From the NCBI GenBank assembly GCA_019118245.1, contig DWZJ01000032.1, positions 1 to 48,524 of the forward strand: DNA of 48,524 bases, given 5' to 3'. The number at the start of each line of letters is the position of its first letter. Positions within the stretch are counted from its first letter, which is position 1. A program made the position numbers and the translations under genes. Under the pieces are notes generated by a model that worked only from the letters and a program-made list of their open reading frames with translations, was not told the DNA's origin and made no database searches. Source of the stretch: Candidatus Oscillibacter excrementigallinarum. GTDB lineage: Bacteria > Bacillota > Clostridia > Oscillospirales > Oscillospiraceae. Shown piece after piece: positions 10,301-15,048 of this stretch.

Positions 10301-12339
10301 GCGATACCCTGCTGCACGTCCAGCGTGACGGTGAAATCCTGCAGCCGGACAAAGTACCAGCCGGCGTGCTCCACGCCGTCCACGCTGCTGGGGTCCTCAA
10401 TATCCTGGAGGGTATAATCGCCGCCGGGGATGGTGTCGGGCGGCTCCAGGGACCAGGAGACGGTGTAGCGCCCATCCACGTTTCCGTTGGCGTCCCGCTC
10501 CTCCAGCTCCGTGGGCAGGCCGGTGATGCCATCGGCAGCATTGACGCTGAGGACGCCGGTGTTTTTGTTGTAGTCGACCGTAGGCATATCCGCCAGCCCC
10601 ACGATGTCCAGATTGTCCCTGGTCAGCTCCTGGCGGGTGAAGGTGATCGTGCTCCCGTCCTCGTTCACCTGGGTCAGCGTAAAGTACAGCTTCGGGGTCA
10701 TGGTTCCCTCGCTGGTGTCGCCAAGTGTCCTGCTCCAGTTAGGGCGGCCGCTGACATCGTTGTTATCGGCCCAGTAGATCTGCTGGGTCTTTTGCTGATA
10801 GTTCGAGCCCACCACGGGCCAGTCGCCCTGGCCGGGGAAATTCTCCCCGGCGGTGACGGCCACGGAGGCGGAGCCAGTGATGGTCTCTTCACCGGTCTGT
10901 GTGCTGACGGTGAGGGTGATGCTGCCGCTGACCGCGTCCGTGGACCGGGTGAGTTTTTCGGTGTCGAGGGTCAGGAGGATCTCATGGAGCGCAACCGCCG
11001 GCGTTTCCAACCCTGCTTTTGGAATAGAAACTGTAAAGGAGAAACCGTTGCCAGATGCGTTGAGCAAAAGGGTATCTTCTTCCAGAGAGAGACCTTCGGG
11101 AAGCTGCAGCGTTGCAACGACAGTTTCGCCACACTGAATGTTGAACGTAGTTGTCGTTGTTTTGTCCCCGCTCTGCTCAGTTGATGTCAGCGCGCCCTCC
11201 GGCAGAGCCAGGCCCTCCGGAAGCTCAACTGTAAAGGCATAGTCCTTTCCACTGCTTCCGGCGGCGGTTTTTTGGAGCTTGACGAGGTATGGAATCGTTG
11301 GCTTGTCCGTATCATCATCCAAATTGATATCTGGACTCTCTGCACTAACATCGATCTCTTCGGGAATGTCCGCGTAGACTGTGAAAACTGTGGTCTCGAT
11401 ACTGACATTGTCGCTGCCACTTTCCAGCAGCGGGGCTGCGGTAATATCGGGAACTAGATCAGAATCAGAATAAGTCCCGACGCGGATGTCCTCATTCTGC
11501 ACAGACACAAGCGTATCCGTACTGCTGGAGAAAGTCAGCGTTGCCAGATACCTGGGCTGATCACCACTCAGCAAGATCCGCAGCACAGCGCCGCCATCCT
11601 CGAGGCCCGTGATCAGGGCGGCCTGAGAGTCGGGCTCCGCGTCGTTGAGCGTCCGAGTGCCCGTTATGGTGCCGGTTTCCTCAGCGGTCTCCGCCGTATC
11701 CGGGACAGTCGTCTCTGCGGCCGCCTCATTGGGCCCTACCACATCCGGAACAGTCTGGGTCAGGTCAGTCGTGTCCGGATCTGCCTCGTTGGGTGTGGTC
11801 ACATCCGGATCGGCCCCAGTCGGGGCCGTCACGTCAGAGGGGTCATCTGTGTTGGAGACGTCTGCGTCCGGTCCTCCCGTGGTGGGCTCATCCGTGTCGC
11901 TTGTGTCGGCGCTGGGAGCGCTCGGGACATCCTCACCGGTGGTGGGATCGTCCGGAACGGTTACGTCTGAAATGGTGTCCTCTGAGACAGGTGGATTCGT
12001 GGTACTCTCGCCATCATCTTCTGGCGTCAAGTCGCCTGCCGCAATTTTGCCCCATCCTGCCGCTTCTAGGGCGTTCTGATCGAGGGCCGCCGCCTCCACC
12101 TCGTCCAGCGTGATCTCGATCATCGCGGCAGTGGTACTATCATTCGGCGTCAACGTGGCGGACAGATCCACCGTCACCACCCCGTCCTCGGTCTGCGTCC
12201 GCGGCGCCCAGGTCACCGACACAGGCGTATCCTCCGTGGCCAGCGCGATGATCGCCGACATGGGCAGAAGGCCCAGCAGGATGCACGCGGCCAGCGCGAT
12301 GCTGCATATACGAGTTCCCAATTTACGTCTGGTTTTCAT
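1312..12339 (-). CDS. Giant Cna_B-repeat surface adhesin or pilin-like protein
   Basis: This is a 3675-residue secreted, wall-anchored protein. It has an N-terminal signal peptide (basic MKTRRK, hydrophobic stretch, ALA-type cleavage near residue 34). A Thr/Pro/Asp-rich low-complexity stretch spans about 106-233. A long all-beta N-terminal region of about 820 residues is followed by about 18 Cna_B-type repeats (about 820-3590). The repeats are recognisable by openings such as TKVWMD, TKTWVDND, TKEWDD and SKTVSG. Cna_B domains normally carry Lys-Asn/Asp isopeptide bonds that make rigid, protease-resistant stalks. The C-terminus has a Pro/Asp-rich wall-spanning part, a TPRTG sorting motif (about 3633-3637), a hydrophobic helix and a basic tail. 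The start has GAGGGGAAGGG upstream. The reading frame is open throughout, so the gene appears intact. The sortase downstream is the likely anchor. The ligand is unknown. Confidence 0.9.
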   Translation of the reverse strand: MKTRRKLGTRICSIALAACILLGLLPMSAIIALATEDTPVSVTWAPRTQTEDGVVTVDLSATLTPNDSTTAAMIEITLDEVEAAALDQNALEAAGWGKIAAGDLTPEDDGESTTNPPVSEDTISDVTVPDDPTTGEDVPSAPSADTSDTDEPTTGGPDADVSNTDDPSDVTAPTGADPDVTTPNEADPDTTDLTQTVPDVVGPNEAAAETTVPDTAETAEETGTITGTRTLNDAEPDSQAALITGLEDGGAVLRILLSGDQPRYLATLTFSSSTDTLVSVQNEDIRVGTYSDSDLVPDITAAPLLESGSDNVSIETTVFTVYADIPEEIDVSAESPDINLDDDTDKPTIPYLVKLQKTAAGSSGKDYAFTVELPEGLALPEGALTSTEQSGDKTTTTTFNIQCGETVVATLQLPEGLSLEEDTLLLNASGNGFSFTVSIPKAGLETPAVALHEILLTLDTEKLTRSTDAVSGSITLTVSTQTGEETITGSASVAVTAGENFPGQGDWPVVGSNYQQKTQQIYWADNNDVSGRPNWSRTLGDTSEGTMTPKLYFTLTQVNEDGSTITFTRQELTRDNLDIVGLADMPTVDYNKNTGVLSVNAADGITGLPTELEERDANGNVDGRYTVSWSLEPPDTIPGGDYTLQDIEDPSSVDGVEHAGWYFVRLQDFTVTLDVQQGIARELNDTEVQALLKNFSFHWDYDGMPDDAINQNTLADMLENGLNASYTDGEITISGLWEYSINGTPITYYLTETADDGETSDTADGRLSGGELPESLTGKNDPLDEDDWYNILYNNTSIPNTGHVTTAVYNGGTLTLVRGGETTYTATKVWMDSYEQNPEGSSVPRPHVTFTLYRYLRSEGIHTASNYAGEDGAPVEVILVWVEDAAGDGGDPTDGTDDTGSGETTGGEDTAEPAGGRWEIQVVYADSEELADLPQYDGQSGSEWIYVVRETLDGTYAGQYEQQFGEVTWDGDSGEWVVEEDDLADWGLTERAPNNTYLYNGDKLTNLQSNTVSANATKVWKAANFQSGFDNVAVELTLQVHEVGQEDGWSDCTDESGNKFTRYLYDFSAVKLTDTLTDRLAMPQYSGNGEKELEYRWLETAVYTGVVIDGYETADSVADAIEKHGYTKMYPVTYGDSSLDDPTGTLTVEEDGRSYAVSYDGETITNSVQDTVSYEVIKEWHDGSLEKAIEDGKQKITLQIFRAVTGGAFNYETPYLEITMDGTSDPVSVSIEGSKPVDAPEVEVSWDIQGYDPKNDEYTEWPITVTGLPAYDADGQAYEYILLELTDGNVSAVYENRPTDTADYRTAVINGGPGEGFNLLVRKTWLDNSDTPHREPVTFTLYNKTTGMPIMKKGDPDAKPEPYTITLGPNIWSSVVWIGSTGITEESKETPDGGTFDANDVFLVETSVGVDAEGKPNEVNNQTKEITPTNLFTYLYRDRESNEPIFEVTTQNHRYQVTYDVIDGTDNPEEGTLPGGVDVAFTITNRRLGNINLTVNKHWVDGRTRDGGEEVSDTTLSDEIGAALEEIYQETSKDGKEGTRLALVFRLVFDESMGKTEEDDSAEIENGTGDNWEITYSGPYAGTDTVSVGGENAKIYGEYDSDTGIYSTQVSSEQTIIGVDKNGEAVYSNTAHFYGLPKYDSDGNAVAYSVEEVWLDVTEAAYNGKEPEVVDLEKRATEDPDIYGDLYALWSDYTDPEFEWDYENNVDGKHTLDIQTLDVTNRRNTPKNVSWTKVWMDNYTNESGLRPDLYLDIYRVVHVAVNDALGNKPTDTSWTPTYQRQIEYVGSSGDWQRNGDNNTWTLTLENVAAFDRYGYEIYYYAVERTTQPADRYDYQAGKYSLDSKDLGTRDEAAEGADILSADTEQKSGDHAYELLVLGKQDENDTTEIGSIQWAEGHRVQGTIGPFGNGSNYAKYALVENGTFTNTLAEEYSINGMKYWTNLSGWDTETRLPGVKFLVYRYTQDTKTWEGDRIPDTEIQDAETGNFIDNSKCKYYAAQLTISPEQWSQLKSGNGYQYQILYKGTNILTFDEKGSPVWDVEEGETAVPLERYDENGNLYTYEIREVVQWADENNDLSGDAVFTVSQAGNGFYFTNKYDPDTGSIQVKKFLYLPKDSDDKYVFPAVTFKLTRQVTYGGDDYDPDTSFETRTVTISSLVVQQAWEDLDADGQAAEYVALYATFEDLPLYAPNGTAYQYTVIEDRDELKGYETRAESGDKPSPEEVTGMGVEWTPTDSAAYPNSGITDGIQISGLTPTHIAEGDTETKLSPAATFKNEPSNNPETYKNAFTATKEWDDNNNAYGFRPDTEKFKTLLMHKKTDETGTTWASLKRTAASQTGQHNGMTEYLIAGVDYELIVTSSGNDTYAITIEPMGTNAFELYAPNGMPWVYSLSEPVTNNNRLQINLAKDDAEENNIYAPPADTGGTWKTTIRPTTGAAAQNTDFGSLTNTTHMEYKFSKEWVDENGDKITENYLGEDFKLTVSFQLQVSADNKATWQDASEYFKNQGINTYEMEVTGTGVEQGTGDAWDTATITATVDAAVWGTGGTFTKLPTVLKIDGRYTLLQYRVIETSVTYNGIKQEIKDLNLDNAASGVTTTGSYTVDTANGGLVSGATFTRYNNAGKSTSTNKLDTTSVSVTKVWDDTDNQYGTRPGADAPWTWGSWFVLQRATDAYNSEDESAEWKNVAVFEMLYGNNAESVSDTDPDSSGRWTDTITGLPTMDYSGETAKPYTYRVRELQPRDGGYTAADLGALDDAIVALGGTYNPDGVNYTAEYPEHPENEWTVKNSLDTPPIPEEVPQNVQAVKVWAGNEEITGSVTFQLEYTINATDWNPANFLSGYQKSANAGNHWTVEWTNLPSTDGSGITITGYRVVEFSGSGWVQIGEPKVIPDESTGTTTYYYTFTNSVTTSYSVEKRWNPSPAPTGASVTLALYRTTEQNSVGSVDGQAVPVDELDSSKGARTITLSDSTWSHTFTNLPKYDANGALYYYYALELNGTTPILQNGSITIGNKSYEVSYDWTNETRTTVTNTTAASLTGTKTWVDNDNAYHTRPGSLTLILERKTDTESNWTNVSDIYSPTWTKPETGDTNVWTYTYAGLPSCDTGGNPYTYRVREDVPTGYALKNQKDGGATGEVEKDSTDNNYNFTNVLTGTVTIFGRKIWNGGVGSEPTLTLERRLSGQTEESAWTEVTVTNQPTWDKSQGNTWTYTYTGLDKYNEDGVLYEYRVREKVPEDYEAAYKTETVGGDPATPVDGLTITNYKDGSLTVSKTVSGNRGDQNKDFTFTVKLTGSSSAGTAASDVDDSFNTTKTDADGNATPGTIIFTDGVSGEFTLKHGESITIQGLPAGIGYEVVEKEMDQNGYRTSGTGWTGEIPAGGTASAAFENYRHDSGGGDDDRIDLTGTKTWVDDGENDSARPVSITLYLFRQISGGPEERVYAQPTWVKNGNTWTYTFHDLPEEDENGNKYTYFVQEKVPEGYQPTYDGNNITNRKSDTAPGSLQVSKRVTGSAGDPTREFTFTVTLSNRNLTGIYGQMTFVNGVATFTLHDGETILAENLPDGITYTVTEAEADQDGYSTTASGDTGTITAGGTASAVFTNHRPGSDPDDPDEPIPPDPSEPGDPDEPSEPDTPDTPSNPDTPRTGDPTHNGLLALLCLLSLGGMAVVGLPRLLGRKYRGKRLR

Positions 12340-12374
12340 GGAATGATCACCCTTCCCCTCGGAAATTATCCACA

Positions 12375-12396
12375 GGAGCGGGGGAGCCCCCGCTCT
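12375..12396 (-). other. Hairpin in front of the adhesin gene
   Basis: Perfect arms GAGCGGGGG / CCCCCGCTC lie in the 94-bp gap between the degenerate recombinase and the adhesin. There is no T run on the minus strand, so it is more likely an mRNA-stability or attenuating structure than a strong terminator. A weak TATAGA-like -10 lies just upstream on the minus strand, but no good -35 goes with it. The adhesin is therefore probably transcribed through the recombinase gene. Confidence 0.5.
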
Positions 12397-12433
12397 CGTT
12401 CTCTATATTTTGAAATGCCGTGCCGGCGCGGGC

Positions 12434-13282
12434 TCACGCCCGGTCCCAGCCCACGGCCAGCTGCTCCGTGTCCAGCAGCCGCTCGTAGGACTGCTCCGCC
12501 AGCAGCCGGACGCTGTGCTCGATCTCCGTCTGCGTGACCAGACAGAGCTTCCGCAGGCACCGGGGAGTGCACTTGGACGCCTCCACCCGGGCGTCATGGG
12601 CCAGGGCCTGGATCTCCGACGTCACCTGCGTCCGCCGCAGGACGTGCCCGTTCCGGGACACGAACACCGGGCCGGAGCGGATGCCCTGCCTGGCCATGTA
12701 GTCGGACAGCTCCCGCCGCAGACAGCCGGGGATGGGGACATACCGCCGCTCCCCGCTGAAGGTGAGCAGCAGCCGCCCGGTCTCCACGGCCTCCGCCGTC
12801 ACCAGAGCCAGCTCACCGACGCGGACGCCGGTCAGGGCAAAGGCCTTCACCATCAGATATGTCCGTTCCCGCTCCAGGGCCTTTGCGGTCTGCAGCAGCC
12901 GCAGGTACTCGGTCCGTGTCAGCTCCGGCTGCGCGTCCGGCTCGGTCTCCATCCGTTCAAGCAGCTGCAGGTCCCGGCGTCCCATGTGCTCCAGCAGGCC
13001 GTTGGCCGCGGAGAGGTGGGTGTTGACCGTGCCCGGGGAATACCCGTGCTTCAGAAGTATGTCGCGCCAGGCGGACAGTGTCTCCGGAAAGACCAGCTTG
13101 TCCGGCGGCAGATAGTCGTAGAACGCCCGCAGCTTGGCAGTGTACATCTTCACGGTGGCGGTGCTGCGGCCCCTGGCGGACAGGGCTTTCAAATATTCCT
13201 GGATCGCCTCACGGGTGACAGCGGCGGCTCCCGCCCGGGCCCCCGCCGGCGGGCGTCGGATCTCCTCAGCGTACGTACCCAT
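12434..13282 (-). CDS. Degenerate tyrosine recombinase (likely inactive)
   Basis: This 282-residue protein has the two-domain layout of phage-type integrases: an N-terminal SAM-like DNA-binding domain (about 25-100) and a C-terminal catalytic fold. It keeps the first Arg (GVRVGE), but the HxLRH box reads RCLRK. The region that should contain LGHSS and the nucleophilic Tyr reads QSYERLLDTEQLA, with no Tyr at the aligned position. Compared with the intact neighbour it has lost both His residues and the nucleophile. The start codon is only 1-2 bases from a GGAGGG, so the true start may differ slightly. It lies directly beside one inverted repeat of the invertible segment and is the first gene toward the adhesin. 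It may bind the same sites and regulate inversion or transcription (inference). Confidence 0.75.
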   Translation of the reverse strand: MGTYAEEIRRPPAGARAGAAAVTREAIQEYLKALSARGRSTATVKMYTAKLRAFYDYLPPDKLVFPETLSAWRDILLKHGYSPGTVNTHLSAANGLLEHMGRRDLQLLERMETEPDAQPELTRTEYLRLLQTAKALERERTYLMVKAFALTGVRVGELALVTAEAVETGRLLLTFSGERRYVPIPGCLRRELSDYMARQGIRSGPVFVSRNGHVLRRTQVTSEIQALAHDARVEASKCTPRCLRKLCLVTQTEIEHSVRLLAEQSYERLLDTEQLAVGWDRA

Positions 13283-13295
13283 CCCTCCAATCTGG

Positions 13296-13312
13296 ACAGA
13301 ATCATTCTTTTG
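13296..13312 (+). repeat. Left inverted repeat of an invertible segment
   Basis: The 17-mer ACAGAATCATTCTTTTG is an exact reverse complement of 13537-13553. Its core AGAATCATTCT is itself a dyad, as expected for paired recombinase binding arms around a crossover. It lies 13 bp upstream of the start codon of the degenerate recombinase. Confidence 0.88.
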
Positions 13313-13409
13313 TCATAAAACAGCTGATCGAAATCGCGGTCTGCTGGAAATCAGCACAGAAAACGGAAAAATCAGCTCACGTAGACTAATAAAGAGCATA
13401 AAAAGCCAA

Positions 13410-13447
13410 AGCCGGGAGAATTTCGAATCTGTTCCGGCTCTTTTTTG
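13410..13447 (+). terminator. Terminator inside the invertible segment
   Basis: The hairpin has outer stem AGCCGG / CCGGCT and is followed by TTTTTT on the plus strand. On the minus strand the tail is TTGGCTTTTTA, so some termination in that direction is also possible. It precedes the promoter in the same orientation and would travel with it on inversion. Confidence 0.75.
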
Positions 13448-13469
13448 CTGCAAAAATACAGAGCGCCAC

Positions 13470-13498
13470 TTGAAAGCAACGGCAATCTATGCTAAACT
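13470..13498 (+). promoter_or_regulatory. Sigma-A-type promoter inside the invertible segment
   Basis: TTGAAA (13470-13475), a 17-bp spacer and TAAACT (13493-13498) form a good housekeeping promoter pointing right. Start of transcription would be near 13505. In this orientation the transcript runs antisense into the intact recombinase gene. After inversion it would start about 45 nt upstream of the degenerate recombinase start codon. Confidence 0.65.
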
Positions 13499-13536
13499 AT
13501 TTCAAATATATGTAAATTATTTGTGCAGCTTTTTGG

Positions 13537-13553
13537 CAAAAGAATGATTCTGT
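13537..13553 (-). repeat. Right inverted repeat of an invertible segment
   Basis: This is the exact reverse complement of 13296-13312. Similarity continues imperfectly inward (an AGCTG motif follows at a similar distance on both sides). It begins 2 bp after the stop codon of the intact recombinase. Confidence 0.88.
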
Positions 13554-13555
13554 TG

Positions 13556-14401
13556 TTAGGTGACAAGCCCCAGGCGGTCCAGGGTCCTTGCGTGTTCCGC
13601 TCCTGTGGAGATCAGGTAGATGCGGGTGGTATCGATGGAGCTGTGGCCCAGCACGTCCGCCAGCTTGGCCACATCCCGGCACACCCGGTAGAAGGTACGG
13701 GCGAACAGATGCCGCAGATTGTGGGGGAATACCTTGGAGGACTCCACGCCTGCTTTCCCACACAGCGCCTTCATCTCCGCCCAGATCTGCCGGCGGGAAA
13801 GGCCTCTTCCGCTTCTGGTGAGAAAGAGCTCGCCGGAGGCGATCTTGTTTTTCCGGGCGTATTTCAGCAGCTTGCGGCACAGCTTTCCGGGCAGCAGAAT
13901 GGTGCGGATCTTGCCCTTGAGACTGATCTCGGCCCGGCCCCGCTGTGCCGCATCCACAGTGAGATAGCGGACCTCGCTGACCCGGATGCCGGTGGCGCAG
14001 ATGGTCTCCAGCAGCAGGGCCAGCCGATCCCGGCCAAGGGCCTCCGCCGTGGAGACCAGGCGGTCGTATTCCGCCCGTGTCAGCTCCCGGCGGTCCTCCC
14101 GGAACAGCTTCCGCTGGAGACGCAGAGGTTTCACCCGGCACTCCGGCCAGCCCATGCAGATGAAAAAGTGGTTGACGGCCGCCAGCTTGGTGTTGACGGT
14201 GGATGGGGCCAGGCCGTTTTCCAGCAGAGCGGTCTTCCACGCGGCCGCCAGCTCCTTGGTGACCGGTCTGCCGTGCAGCCACTGTGCAAGGGCCGCAACG
14301 TCCCGCAGGTATTTTTCGAGGGTGGCCAGGCTCCGCTCCTCCTGGCGGAGCTTTTGCGCAAATGCAGAGATCCGTTTTTCTGTGATCAGATTCGCTTTCA
14401 T
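13556..14401 (-). CDS. Tyrosine recombinase (site-specific integrase/invertase), intact
   Basis: This 281-residue recombinase has an N-terminal SAM-like core-binding domain (about 10-95) and a C-terminal catalytic domain. The catalytic Arg is in GIRVSE, the HxxR box is FPHNLRHLF, the second His is in LGHSS and the Tyr nucleophile is in TTRIYL. The full set is present, so the enzyme should be active. The start at 14401 is chosen because AGGAGG sits 6 bases upstream; an earlier in-frame ATG at 14422 has no such site. Its stop codon abuts the right inverted repeat, and the 17-bp repeats are its most likely target. Enzymes of this type include the DNA invertases behind phase variation in gut Clostridia and Bacteroides. 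An integrase for a lost mobile element is the alternative. Confidence 0.88.
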   Translation of the reverse strand: MKANLITEKRISAFAQKLRQEERSLATLEKYLRDVAALAQWLHGRPVTKELAAAWKTALLENGLAPSTVNTKLAAVNHFFICMGWPECRVKPLRLQRKLFREDRRELTRAEYDRLVSTAEALGRDRLALLLETICATGIRVSEVRYLTVDAAQRGRAEISLKGKIRTILLPGKLCRKLLKYARKNKIASGELFLTRSGRGLSRRQIWAEMKALCGKAGVESSKVFPHNLRHLFARTFYRVCRDVAKLADVLGHSSIDTTRIYLISTGAEHARTLDRLGLVT

Positions 14402-14592
14402 AGGGAACCTCCTGACAAGCATTTTTACTTATTTTACCTGCCAATAAGGGGTTTATGTATGTACCGTTCTCAACGCTGCCGGAGAAGAAGCGGTCATACG
14501 CTATGGGAGAAGCTCCGCGCCGCTGTGCGGCAGGGGAGGAGCCGTTCTTTGATCTTTTGCGGTATGCAGCGGAAAAATCAGTTTTGCCATAC

Positions 14593-14681
14593 TGCGCAAA
14601 CGCTTCAGGCAGCAGCCTTCGTGTGCAGCACAGTACACCGCAGATACAAGGAAATGCTGCCGCGCGTGAAGCGTTTGCGCA
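14593..14681. repeat. Perfect 15-bp inverted repeat with 59-bp spacer
   Basis: TGCGCAAACGCTTCA (14593-14607) and its exact reverse complement (14667-14681) enclose 59 bp, with looser similarity on both sides. It could be a regulatory-protein site pair, a structured RNA or another recombinase site. Its sequence is unrelated to the 17-bp repeats at 13296 and 13537. Confidence 0.6.
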
Positions 14682-14736
14682 TCATTTCGGGCTGCCAGGC
14701 AGGGGTGCGGAAAGTGCTGAGACACTGCATCGCTTC

Positions 14737-14765
14737 TTGAAAAATAAGAACAAAATTAGTATAAT
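14737..14765 (+). promoter_or_regulatory. Strong sigma-A promoter of the diguanylate cyclase gene
   Basis: TTGAAA (14737-14742), a 17-bp spacer and a perfect TATAAT (14760-14765). The predicted start is near 14773, which leaves an unusually long leader of about 275 nt before the cyclase gene. Confidence 0.8.
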
Positions 14766-15048
14766 GCATATATTAGGACGAAATTTGTCATTGTTTGCGG
14801 ATTTTTAAGGATGCGTACGAGGATCCAGACCTTTTGGGGAGCCCTGCTGCGGAGCTCCAGGTGCCGGGGCCGCTGATCGGACGGAGATGGCCAGAGCGTT
14901 CTGAGCGAGGCGGGCTGCGCTCCGTGTCAGACAAATCGCAGCGGGCAGACCGATTTGTTCTCATCCGGCTCGAGCAGGAGGACCGCTTTTGGCCGGACGA
15001 ACAGGTCCGCAGACGGGGAAAGAATCTTTCAGGGAAGGGGGGAGTTTG

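Larger units (their letters stand above)
13313..13536. promoter_or_regulatory. Putative invertible promoter segment (224 bp)
   Basis: The segment lies between perfect 17-bp inverted repeats and between two recombinase genes. On the plus strand it holds, in order, a terminator (13410-13447) and a promoter (13470-13498). Both now point right, away from the adhesin operon and antisense to the intact recombinase. Inversion would turn the pair to the minus strand. The terminator would then block read-through from the recombinase gene and the promoter would face the degenerate recombinase, the adhesin and the sortase. The present arrangement is therefore read as OFF. A much weaker minus-strand promoter-like pair (TTTACA, 16 bp, TAGCAT) is also present, so some basal expression is possible. 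Confidence 0.75.
14402..15048. other. Long intergenic region between recombinase and cyclase genes
   Basis: I see no convincing gene in these 647 bases. The only sizeable reading frame (14455-14808, plus) lacks a good ribosome site and family features. The region contains a 15-bp perfect inverted repeat (14593-14607 and 14667-14681) and an excellent plus-strand promoter (14737-14765). After the promoter comes a leader of about 275 nt with several possible hairpins, for example ACAAATCG/CGATTTGT at 14931-14958 and TCCGGC/GCCGGA at 14964-14997. Confidence 0.6.

Noticed and set aside
1177-11184. Long plus-strand open frames (up to about 570 codons) opposite the adhesin gene
   Set aside because: They are rich in Gly, Val, Arg and His, lack ribosome sites and family features, and mirror the codon bias of the minus-strand gene, so they are shadows.
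12337-12440. Additional copy of the 17-bp inversion site before the adhesin
   Set aside because: Only a short chance match (GAATGAT) occurs next to the start codon.
86-14401. The adhesin-recombinase region as the body of a mobile element bounded by the tRNA fragment
   Set aside because: A 3' tRNA fragment on the plus strand is expected at the right end of an element, so the element should lie to the left. No second copy of the fragment was found to the right.
14455-14808. 117-codon plus-strand frame in the intergenic region after the recombinase
   Set aside because: It has no ribosome site or similarity that I can see, and it crosses the inverted repeat and the cyclase promoter.
14773-15048. 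c-di-GMP-I (GEMM) riboswitch in the cyclase leader
   Set aside because: The conserved core elements (GCAAAGCC-type and GGTAGC-GGGTTACC-type segments) are not present in the leader.
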